Assembly: GCA_040752115.1 (NCBI GenBank)
Contig: JBFMFB010000005.1
Location: forward strand, 29,766-93,765
Reading direction: 5' to 3'
Origin: JBFMFB01 sp040752115
GTDB lineage: Bacteria; Pseudomonadota; Gammaproteobacteria; Burkholderiales; Sulfuricellaceae
Length of the DNA: 64,000 bases
Shown: in pieces, positions 51,339 through 59,553 of the stretch
Numbering within the stretch: position 1 is the first letter of the stretch
How the letters are laid out: every line of letters starts with the position of its first letter
Translations under genes and position numbers: made by a program
Notes under the pieces: generated by a model
Database searches by the model: none
What the model saw: only the letters and a program-made list of their open reading frames with translations
Told to the model about the DNA's origin: nothing

Positions 51339-52361
51339 CTAGTCCAGGTAGTTTTCAATCAGAATTTCGGCGATCTGCACGCTGTTCAGCGCCGCTCCCT
51401 TGCGCACATTATCGCTTACCACCCACAGATTCAAGCCCCGCGGATGGGAAATATCCTCGCGGATGCGCCCGACGTAGACCGCATCGGTACCGGCGGCATC
51501 AACCGGCGTCGGGTAGCCGCCCGGTTCGCGCTCGTCGATCACGATCACGCCGGGCGCCGCCTTCAGGAGCTCCCGCGCCTCGTCGGCGGTGATTTTTCTG
51601 TGCGTCTCGATGTGCACCGCCTCGGAATGGCCGTAGAACACCGGCACCCGCACCGCTGTGGGATTTACGGCGATTGAGTCGTCTTCCATAATCTTCATGG
51701 TTTCCCACACCATTTTCATCTCTTCCTTGGTGTAGCCGTTGTCCATGAAGACATCGATGTGCGGCAGCACGTTGAAGGCGATGCGCTTGGGGTAAACTTC
51801 GCACTCGACTTCACGCTGGTTGAACAAAGCGGTCGTCTGCTTTGCCAGCTCCTCGATGGCCTCCTTGCCGGTGCCGGAGACCGCCTGGTAGGTGGCGACA
51901 TTGATGCGGGAGATGCCGGCCGCGTCGTGGATGGGCTTCAGGGCCACCAGCATCTGGATGGTAGAGCAGTTGGGATTGGCGATGATACCCCGGTTCCTGT
52001 ATTCGGCGATGGCGTGGGGGTTTACTTCCGGCACCACCAGCGGAATATCCGGCTCGTAGCGAAACTCGGCGGTGTTGTCGATCACCACGCAGCCCGCATC
52101 CGCAGCAATCGGGGCATAGATCGCGGACGCGGCACTGCCGGCGGAAAACAGCCCGATCTGCGCCTTTGACCAGTCGAACTGGCCGGCGTCCAGCACGGTC
52201 ACGTCCTTGCCACGGAAGCTGACTTTCTCGCCCGCGGATCGGCTGGAAGCCAGCGGGTAGAGCTTGCGTACCGGAAAGCCGCGGCTTTCCAGGATTTCCA
52301 GCATCGTTTCGCCGACCGCGCCGGTCGCGCCCAACACGGCGACGTCGTATTGTTTGGTCAT
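51339..52361 (-). CDS. Aspartate-semialdehyde dehydrogenase, USG-1/Gram-positive type
   Basis: The 340-residue protein has an NAD(P)-binding start (YDVAVLGATGAVGETMLEIL), the catalytic cysteine in IIANPNCSTIQMLVAL and the substrate histidine region VPVFYGHSEAVHIET. Unlike the E. coli USG-1 protein, it keeps the catalytic Cys, so it may be a working ASADH. The true asd of Gram-negative type lies just upstream, as in the Pseudomonas asd-usg-fimV order. Confidence 0.9.
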   Translation of the reverse strand: MTKQYDVAVLGATGAVGETMLEILESRGFPVRKLYPLASSRSAGEKVSFRGKDVTVLDAGQFDWSKAQIGLFSAGSAASAIYAPIAADAGCVVIDNTAEFRYEPDIPLVVPEVNPHAIAEYRNRGIIANPNCSTIQMLVALKPIHDAAGISRINVATYQAVSGTGKEAIEELAKQTTALFNQREVECEVYPKRIAFNVLPHIDVFMDNGYTKEEMKMVWETMKIMEDDSIAVNPTAVRVPVFYGHSEAVHIETHRKITADEARELLKAAPGVIVIDEREPGGYPTPVDAAGTDAVYVGRIREDISHPRGLNLWVVSDNVRKGAALNSVQIAEILIENYLD

Positions 52362-52400
52362 TTCGATTTTAATTGAGTTTGTCCTGGAAAAAGCGTTTTG

Positions 52401-52520
52401 GCCACGAACGACACGAATGTTTACGAACAATCATGGGGCCATGCTCACCTGGATAGTATGCTGAAAATCGGTCGCACCTCATTGTTCTTATTCGTGTTTA
52501 TTCGTGTCATTCGTGGCTAA
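52401..52520. repeat. CACGAAT-type inverted element, copy 4
   Basis: Left arm GGCCACGAACGACACGAATG plus one more unit (52400-52429); right arm TTATTCGTGTTTATTCGTG and TCATTCGTGGCTAA (about 52488-52520). The centre of about 58 bp is not shared with copies 1-3. It lies between the two asd genes. Confidence 0.75.
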
Positions 52521-52535
52521 GTGCCGTTTTTAGGT

Positions 52536-53648
52536 TTATTTCTCGACCAGAATCCGAAGCATGCGGCGCAGCGGCTCGGCCGCGCCCCACAGCAGCTGGT
52601 CGCCGACGGTGAAGGCGGACAGGTACTGCGGCCCCATGTTGAGCTTGCGCATGCGGCCGACCGGCACGGTGAGCGTGCCGGTCACCGCGGCGGGGGTTAG
52701 CTCCTTCATGGTGATGTCGCGGTCGTTGGGAACCACCTTCACCCAGTCGTTGTGGGCGGCGATGATGCCGTGGATCTCGTCCAGCGGCACGTCCTTGGTC
52801 ATCTTGATGGTCAGCGCCTGGCTGTGGCAGCGCATGGCGCCGATGCGCACGCACAAGCCGTCAATGGGTATGGGATTCGCGCTGCGGCCGAGAATCTTGT
52901 TGCACTCCACCTGGGCTTTCCACTCCTCCTTGCTCTGGCCGGATTCGAGCTGCACGTCGATCCACGGAATCAGCGAGCCGGCCAGCGGCACCGGCCAGGC
53001 GTCGAGGGGATAGCGGTCGGAGCGAATGAAGTCGGCCACCTTCTTGTCGATCTCCAGGATCGCCGAGGCGGGGTCGTCCAGCAGCGCCTTGACTTCGCCG
53101 TTGACGGCGCCCATCTGCTGGATCAGCTCGCGCATGTTGCGCGCGCCGGCGCCGGAAGCCGCCTGGTAGGTCATCGGGGCGATCCATTCGATCAGGCCAC
53201 GGTCGAACAGGCCGCCGATGGCCATCAGCATCAAGCTGACGGTGCAGTTGCCGCCGACGTAGGTCTTGATGCCGCGGCTCAGGCCGTCCTTGATCACGTT
53301 CCGGTTGACGGGGTCGAGGATGATGATGGCATCGTCCTTCATGCGCAGGGTGGAAGCGGCATCGATCCAATACCCGTTCCAGCCCGCGGCGCGGAGCTGC
53401 GGGTAGATATCCTTGGTGTAGTCGCCGCCCTGGGCCGTGACGATGGCGTCCATCGCCTTCAGCTCGTCGATGTTCTTGGCGTCCTTGAGCGCGGGCACGT
53501 CCTTGCCCACGTCCGGCCCCTTGCCGCCCACGTTGGAGGTGGTGAAGAACACCGGGTCGATGACATCGAAATCGCGCTCCTCGCGCATCCGCTGCATCAG
53601 CACGGAACCCACCATGCCGCGCCAGCCGATCAAGCCTACTCGCATCAT
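52536..53648 (-). CDS. asd: Aspartate-semialdehyde dehydrogenase (Gram-negative type)
   Basis: It reduces beta-aspartyl phosphate to aspartate semialdehyde for lysine, methionine, threonine and diaminopimelate. The 370-residue protein has VGLIGWRGMVGSVLMQRM, the active cysteine in YVGGNCTVSLMLMA, TYQAASGAGARNMRELI and the substrate histidine in RIGAMRCHSQA. Two ATGs in tandem (53648, 53645) can start it. A 53-bp repeat separates it from leuB. Confidence 0.95.
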   Translation of the reverse strand: MMRVGLIGWRGMVGSVLMQRMREERDFDVIDPVFFTTSNVGGKGPDVGKDVPALKDAKNIDELKAMDAIVTAQGGDYTKDIYPQLRAAGWNGYWIDAASTLRMKDDAIIILDPVNRNVIKDGLSRGIKTYVGGNCTVSLMLMAIGGLFDRGLIEWIAPMTYQAASGAGARNMRELIQQMGAVNGEVKALLDDPASAILEIDKKVADFIRSDRYPLDAWPVPLAGSLIPWIDVQLESGQSKEEWKAQVECNKILGRSANPIPIDGLCVRIGAMRCHSQALTIKMTKDVPLDEIHGIIAAHNDWVKVVPNDRDITMKELTPAAVTGTLTVPVGRMRKLNMGPQYLSAFTVGDQLLWGAAEPLRRMLRILVEK

Positions 53649-53680
53649 TTTTTCTTACCTCGTTCCGTTGATCAAGGTAA

Positions 53681-53733
53681 GGCGTGAGGCGTAAGGTGTG
53701 AGGCGATACCCCTCACTCCTCACCCCTCACTCC

Positions 53734-53738
<5 letters not shown>
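53681..53738. repeat. TGAGGCG/CCTCACTC heptamer repeats between leuB and asd
   Basis: Units of GTGAGGC and GTAAGG at the left and CCTCACTCCT, CACCCCTCAC at the right can fold as inverted arms. The leuB stop codon (53734-53736) lies within it. A related repeat flanks the other end of leuB at 54809-54871. Confidence 0.6.
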
Positions 53739-54798
<1,060 letters not shown>

Positions 54799-54808
54799 TA
54801 TGACTCCC

Positions 54809-54871
54809 GTGAGGCGTGAGGCGTGAGGCGTGAGGGGGAAAGGCCGGTTTTCCACGCCTCACCCCTCACGC
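54809..54871. repeat. TGAGGCG heptamer repeats between leuD and leuB
   Basis: Three tandem GTGAGGC units plus GTGAGGGG at 54809-54837 are inverted by CACGCCTCACCCCTCACG at 54853-54870. The leuD stop (54866-54868) lies in the right arm. Both arms together can form a hairpin in the leuD-leuB message. Confidence 0.65.
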
Positions 54872-55510
54872 GTTTGTAAACAACCACGGCGCTTCCGCTT
54901 TGCGCCGCTGTTCGTAAGCCTTGATCTCGTCCGCGTGCTGCAGGGTCAGGCCGATGTCGTCCAGGCCGTTGAGCAGGCAGTATTTGCGGAACTCGTCCAC
55001 CTCGAAACGGGACGACTCGCCGGCCGGCGTGGTCACGGTCTGCGCGCCGAGATCGACCGTCAGGCGGTAGCCTTCTGTCGCGAAGGTTTCGCGGAACAGC
55101 CTGTCTACGATTTCCGCCGGCAGGACGATCGGCAGGATGCCGTTCTTGAAGCAGTTGTTGTAGAAGATGTCGGCGAAGGAGGGCGCGATGATGGCGCGGA
55201 AGCCATAATCTTCCAGCGCCCAGGGCGCGTGTTCGCGGCTCGATCCGCAGCCGAAATTCTCACGCGCGAGCAGGATCTGCGCGCCCCGGTAGCGGGGCTG
55301 GTTGAGCACGAAATCCGGGTTGAGCGGCCGCTTGGAGCAATCCTGCCCCGGCTCGCCGTGATCCAGGTAACGCCATTCGTCGAACAGGTTGGGGCCGAAG
55401 CCGCTGCGCTTGATGGACTTGAGAAACTGCTTGGGGATGATGGCGTCGGTATCCACGTTGGCGCGGTCGAGCGGCGCCACCAGCCCGTTCAGCCGGGTGA
55501 ATTTTTCCAC
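54866..55510 (-). CDS. leuD: 3-isopropylmalate dehydratase small subunit
   Basis: The 214-residue protein has LDRANVDTDAIIPKQFLKSI, LLARENFGCGSSREHAPWAL and FADIFYNNCFKNGILPIVL, the LeuD signatures for substrate binding. It forms the isomerase with LeuC. It begins directly after the entericidin-like lipoprotein gene (stop and start adjoin at 55511/55510). Confidence 0.96.
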   Translation of the reverse strand: MEKFTRLNGLVAPLDRANVDTDAIIPKQFLKSIKRSGFGPNLFDEWRYLDHGEPGQDCSKRPLNPDFVLNQPRYRGAQILLARENFGCGSSREHAPWALEDYGFRAIIAPSFADIFYNNCFKNGILPIVLPAEIVDRLFRETFATEGYRLTVDLGAQTVTTPAGESSRFEVDEFRKYCLLNGLDDIGLTLQHADEIKAYEQRRKAEAPWLFTNA

Positions 55511-55639
55511 TTATTTCACCGCCTTCTGGATCGCTTCGCCGCCTTTTTCGAGATCCTTGCCCAGGCCCTGGACGGTGTTGCAGCCGGCAAGGAGAATCAC
55601 GCCGGCGGCAAGAGCCAGAGCAGCAATTTTTTTGACCAT
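55511..55639 (-). CDS. Entericidin A/B family small lipoprotein
   Basis: The 42-residue product MVKKIAALALAAGVILLAGC-NTVQGLGKDLEKGGEAIQKAVK is a typical entericidin: signal peptide with lipobox LLAGC and a short amphipathic mature part of about 23 residues. GGGAGGTAACGAC gives a good ribosome-binding site. It sits between leuC and leuD with no room for its own terminator. In E. coli entericidin B is stress-induced and toxic and is counteracted by entericidin A; here only one is present. Confidence 0.9.
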   Translation of the reverse strand: MVKKIAALALAAGVILLAGCNTVQGLGKDLEKGGEAIQKAVK

Positions 55640-55665
55640 GTCGTTACCTCCCAGAAACGAATTTT

Positions 55666-57069
55666 CTAAAGCGTTCTGACATCCATGAAATGCCCGGCGA
55701 TTGCCGCGGCCGCGGCCATTTCCGGGCTGACCAGGTGCGTCCGCCCGCCTGGGCCCTGGCGGCCCTCGAAATTGCGGTTGGAGGTCGAGGCGCAGCGCTC
55801 CCCCGGCTCCAGCCGGTCGGCGTTCATCGCCAGGCACATGGAACAGCCCGGATCGCGCCATTCAAAGCCCGCCTCGACAAAGATTTTGTCCAGACCTTCC
55901 TTTTCGGCCTGCTGCTTGACCAGGCCCGAGCCCGGCACCACCAGCGCTTGTCTGACGCTGGCCGCAACGTGCTTGCCGCGCGCCACGGCTGCGGCCGCCC
56001 GCAGATCTTCAATTCTGGAGTTGGTGCAGGAGCCGATGAAAACCTTGTCCACCTTGATTTCGCTGATCGGCGTGTTGGCGGCCAGCCCCATGTAGGCGAG
56101 CGCGCGCTCGATGCCGGCGCGCTTGACCGGATCGGCCTCGCGCGCCGGATCCGGCACCTTGCCGTCCACCGGCGCCACCATCTCGGGCGAAGTGCCCCAG
56201 GTCACCTGCGGCTTGATGCTGGCGGCGTCGAGTTCCACGGTCTGGTCGAACTTCGCGCCCTCGTCGCTTTTCAGCGTGCGCCAGTAGGCCGCTGCCTTGT
56301 CCCACAGCTCGCCCTTGGGCGCGAATGGGCGGCCCTTGACGTACTCGATGGTGGTGTTGTCCACCGCCACCATGCCGGCGCGCGCCCCCGCCTCGATCGC
56401 CATGTTGCACAGGGTCATGCGGCCTTCCATGGAGAGCGCGCGAATGGCCGAGCCAGCGAACTCGATCGCGTAGCCGGTGCCACCGGCGGTGCCGATCTTG
56501 CCGATTATCGCGAGCGCGATGTCCTTGGCGGTGACCCCCTTGCCCAACGCACCTTCCACCTTGACCAGCATGGTTTTCGATTTCTTTTGCAGCAGGCATT
56601 GCGTGGCCAGCACGTGCTCCACCTCGCTCGTGCCGATGCCGAACGCCAGCGCGGCGAACGCGCCGTGCGTGCTGGTGTGCGAGTCGCCGCAAACCACCGT
56701 CATGCCGGGCAGGGTCGCGCCCTGCTCCGGGCCGACGACGTGGACGATGCCCTGGCGCACGTCGTCCATCCTGAATTCGGTTATGCCGAAATCGGCGCAG
56801 TTCTGGTCAAGGGTTTCCACCTGCAAACGAGAAACGGGATCGCTGATGCCGCCGGCGCGGTCGGTGGTCGGCACATTGTGGTCCGCCACAGCCAGGCTGG
56901 CTGCGGTGCGCCAAGGCTTGCGGCCCGCCAGGCGCAGGCCCTCGAACGCCTGCGGGCTGGTGACTTCGTGCAGCAACTGGCGGTCGATGTAGAGCAGCGC
57001 CGTGCCGTCCGGCTCCTGGCGCACGACATGGGCCTGCCAAAGTTTGTCGTAAAGCGTGCTGGGGTTCAT
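55666..57069 (-). CDS. leuC: 3-isopropylmalate dehydratase large subunit
   Basis: This aconitase-family Fe4S4 enzyme isomerises 2- to 3-isopropylmalate. The 467-residue protein has VVCGDSHTSTHGAFAALAFG, the cluster cysteines in FIGSCTNSRIEDL and DPGCSMCLAMN, and ERCASTSNRNFEGRQG. It is the first gene of the leu block on this strand, so its promoter should lie in 57070-57333, shared with the divergent histidine kinase gene. Confidence 0.96.
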   Translation of the reverse strand: MNPSTLYDKLWQAHVVRQEPDGTALLYIDRQLLHEVTSPQAFEGLRLAGRKPWRTAASLAVADHNVPTTDRAGGISDPVSRLQVETLDQNCADFGITEFRMDDVRQGIVHVVGPEQGATLPGMTVVCGDSHTSTHGAFAALAFGIGTSEVEHVLATQCLLQKKSKTMLVKVEGALGKGVTAKDIALAIIGKIGTAGGTGYAIEFAGSAIRALSMEGRMTLCNMAIEAGARAGMVAVDNTTIEYVKGRPFAPKGELWDKAAAYWRTLKSDEGAKFDQTVELDAASIKPQVTWGTSPEMVAPVDGKVPDPAREADPVKRAGIERALAYMGLAANTPISEIKVDKVFIGSCTNSRIEDLRAAAAVARGKHVAASVRQALVVPGSGLVKQQAEKEGLDKIFVEAGFEWRDPGCSMCLAMNADRLEPGERCASTSNRNFEGRQGPGGRTHLVSPEMAAAAAIAGHFMDVRTL

Positions 57070-57182
57070 TACAAGAATTCGGCGAAAAACGCAAATTATT
57101 GCATATTCAACCGCCCTGGGATAGTTGCCGGCCGCTAAAGTTCCCGAGCCTTGGCATCCGGCTGCGTAGTCTTTGCGCCGTG

Positions 57183-57212
57183 TTGACCCACGTCAATAAA
57201 ATCTGGTTTAAT
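57183..57212 (+). promoter_or_regulatory. Promoter and FNR/CRP-like box for the signalling genes
   Basis: TTGACC (57183-57188), an 18-bp spacer and TTTAAT (57207-57212) form a sigma70-type promoter for the kinase gene at 57334. The -35 is part of a perfect palindrome, TTGAC-N4-GTCAA (57183-57196), which resembles sites of the FNR/CRP family. At this position a bound regulator would more likely repress than activate. No other structure stands out in 57070-57333. Confidence 0.45.
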
Positions 57213-57333
57213 CCGTAGCTCCTTTATCTATGCGCCTTCGGGCGCGATCAGATGTTGATAATTCGCAACGTCGGCCCTTTGGTTCGAGTCGAGCACGGCC
57301 TGTCTGCGGCACACTTTTTTGCGGAAGGCCGAA

Positions 57334-59115
57334 ATGAAGAAGTGGTCCATTGAAAATAAGGTACTCGCTGGGTTCGGCGTGGCAGTGGCGATCCTGCTGC
57401 TGCTTGGCGCCCTTGCATACCAATCCACGCTCCGATATGTCGAGGCGTCGCGGCGGGTGACGCAGACCCACGAGGCGCTGGCGACCCTCGAGGAAATCTT
57501 TTCCCTCATGAACCAGGCCGAAACGGGGCAACGCGCCTACATCATCACCGGCGACGAATCCTATTTGCCGCGGCGCGATGCCGCCATTGCCCGGATCGGG
57601 GAGCTGACGCTGCAGCTCAAGCAACTGACCGCCGATGAAGCCGAGCAGCAGCGCCGAATCCCCGAACTTGCCCGCCAGATCGCGGCCAGGCTCGCGCTGC
57701 TGGATCGGACTCTCGAGGCGCGGAAATCCCAGGGATTCGAGGCGGCGCGGCAGCGGCTGATCGCCGGCTCGGGGAGGAGCGAGATGGATGCGCTCCGCAG
57801 CATGGTTACGGCGATGCAGGAGCACGAAAGAGCATTGCTTCAACAGCGCGCGGATACTGAGCGGGAGAACGCCCACAGAACGCTGGCCATGTTTTCCCTG
57901 GCGCTGCTTTTTGCCGTGGCCTTCCTCACCTTGCTGTATCTGCGCATCAGGCAGGAGATCGGCGAGCGCAAACAGGCGGAAGAGGCGCTGGTGGAGCAGG
58001 CGGAGCGGCTGCGCGAAAGCGAGGCGCGCGTGCACGCCATCGTGGAGACGGCGGCGGAAGGGATCATCGTCATCAACGAACAGGGGGTCATCGACCGCTT
58101 CAATCCGGCGGCCGAGCGCATATTCGGCTATGCGGCGGCCGAAATGGCGGGAAAGAACGTCTCCATGCTCATGCCCTCGCCCTACCGCGAGGCCCATGAC
58201 GGCTACCTGGCCCGCTACCTGGAAACCGGCGAAAAAAGGGTTATCGGCAGTGGCCGGGAAGTGACGGGAATGCGTAAAAGCGGGGCGACCTTTCCGATGG
58301 AGCTGGCGGTGAGCGAGTTGCGCCTGGCCGATCACCTCCTGTTTACCGGCATCGTGCGCGACATCACCGAGCGCAAGCAGGCGGAAGAGCGGCAGGCGCG
58401 CCTGGTGTACGAGCTGGAAAGCGCGAACGAGGAGCTCAAGAACTTTGCCTACGTGGTGTCCCACGATCTGAAGGCGCCGCTGCGCGCCATCGGCTCGCTG
58501 GCTGACTGGGTGGTGACCGACTATGCGGACAGGCTCGACGACGAGGGGAAAGAGCACATGCGGCTGCTCCTCAGCCGGGTGCGCCGCATGGATGGCCTGA
58601 TCGACGGCATTCTGCAATATTCCCGGGTGGGGCGAGTGAAGGAGGCGAGCGTCGCCGTGGACCTCGACCAGTTGGTGCACGAAGTCGTCGACCTGCTCGC
58701 GCCGCCCGCAAACATCACGATCGCCATCGACAACCCGCTGCCCACCGTGGTGGCGGAGCGGACCCGCTTGCAGCAGGTGTTCCAGAATCTGTTGAGCAAC
58801 GCCATCAAGTACCTGGACAAGCCCGAGGGCAAAATTCGCGTGGGCTGCGCGGCCGCGGGCGACAAATGGAAGCTGAGCGTGTCCGACAACGGTCCCGGCA
58901 TCGAGGAGCGGCATTTCGAAAAAATTTTCCAGCTGTTCCAGACCCTGGCGCCGCGCGACCGGGTGGAAAGCACCGGCGTCGGCCTGGCGCTGGTGAAGAA
59001 GATCGTTGAAATGTACGGCGGAGAAATATGGGTCGAGTCGAAGGTGGGCGAGGGCAGCACCTTCTTCTTCACCCTGCCCCGCACCGCGGCTGGCGCGGAT
59101 TTAGCCAGCAACTAG
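57334..59115 (+). CDS. CHASE3-PAS sensor histidine kinase
   Basis: The 593-residue membrane kinase has helix 1 (about 9-30), a periplasmic CHASE3 domain (about 35-180; EEIFSLMNQAETGQRAYIITGDE), helix 2 (about 186-205), PAS (about 225-345; ILF-like GIIVINEQGVIDRFNPAAE), a HisKA domain with His377 in VVSHDLKAPLRAI and an HATPase (NLLSNAIKYLD, DNGPGIEE, GVGLALVKKIVEMYGG). It is related to phytochrome-type kinases. ATG 57334 follows GGAAGG. It is followed 15 bp later by a receiver gene that is the probable phosphate acceptor. Confidence 0.92.
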   Translation: MKKWSIENKVLAGFGVAVAILLLLGALAYQSTLRYVEASRRVTQTHEALATLEEIFSLMNQAETGQRAYIITGDESYLPRRDAAIARIGELTLQLKQLTADEAEQQRRIPELARQIAARLALLDRTLEARKSQGFEAARQRLIAGSGRSEMDALRSMVTAMQEHERALLQQRADTERENAHRTLAMFSLALLFAVAFLTLLYLRIRQEIGERKQAEEALVEQAERLRESEARVHAIVETAAEGIIVINEQGVIDRFNPAAERIFGYAAAEMAGKNVSMLMPSPYREAHDGYLARYLETGEKRVIGSGREVTGMRKSGATFPMELAVSELRLADHLLFTGIVRDITERKQAEERQARLVYELESANEELKNFAYVVSHDLKAPLRAIGSLADWVVTDYADRLDDEGKEHMRLLLSRVRRMDGLIDGILQYSRVGRVKEASVAVDLDQLVHEVVDLLAPPANITIAIDNPLPTVVAERTRLQQVFQNLLSNAIKYLDKPEGKIRVGCAAAGDKWKLSVSDNGPGIEERHFEKIFQLFQTLAPRDRVESTGVGLALVKKIVEMYGGEIWVESKVGEGSTFFFTLPRTAAGADLASN

Positions 59116-59130
59116 AGCAAGGAGCCTTAA

Positions 59131-59547
59131 TTGAAGATAACCAACAAGCCCATACTTCTGGTGGAAGACGACCAGGTGGATGCGATGACGGTGAAGCGCG
59201 CTCTGAAGGAGCTGCACGTCACCAACCCCCTGATGCACCGCGAGAACGGCGATGCGGCCCTGGCCAGCCTGCGCGACCCGGGGAGCGAAAGGCCGTGCAT
59301 CATCCTGCTCGACCTCAACATGCCGATCATGAACGGCATCGAGTTCCTGCAGGCGGTCAAGCGCGACAACGAATTGAGGCGCATCCCGGTAGTGGTGTTG
59401 ACCACTTCCGAGGAGCAGCAGGACAAGGTGGACAGCTTCAACCTCGGCGTCGCCGGCTATATGGCCAAACCGGTGGACTACCGGCAGTTTGTAGAAGTCA
59501 TGCGCTCCATCAATACCTACTGGACCATTAGCGAGATGCCGGAATAA
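59131..59547 (+). CDS. Single-domain response regulator (Rcp1-like)
   Basis: The 138-residue receiver starts at a TTG (59131) behind AAGGAGCC. It has the acidic pair in LLVEDDQVD, the phospho-acceptor Asp61 in LLDLNMPIMNG, VVVLTTS and the lysine in AKPVD. There is no output domain, so it must act by protein contact or phosphotransfer. It is related to the receivers paired with bacteriophytochrome-like kinases and lies between the kinase and the GGDEF-EAL protein, suggesting a phosphorelay. Confidence 0.92.
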   Translation: MKITNKPILLVEDDQVDAMTVKRALKELHVTNPLMHRENGDAALASLRDPGSERPCIILLDLNMPIMNGIEFLQAVKRDNELRRIPVVVLTTSEEQQDKVDSFNLGVAGYMAKPVDYRQFVEVMRSINTYWTISEMPE

Positions 59548-59553
59548 CCGCTC

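Noticed and set aside
54809..54871. Possible intrinsic terminator between leuD and leuB
   Set aside because: Hairpin potential exists but no T-run follows, and leuB continues the same transcript.
57283..57310. Possible tRNA T-arm (GGTTCGAGTC)
   Set aside because: No acceptor or anticodon stem could be paired around it; no tRNA gene supported anywhere in the window.
57208..58914. 568-codon minus-strand ORF opposite the histidine kinase
   Set aside because: Shadow frame; low-complexity His/Arg/Gln-rich translation without domains.
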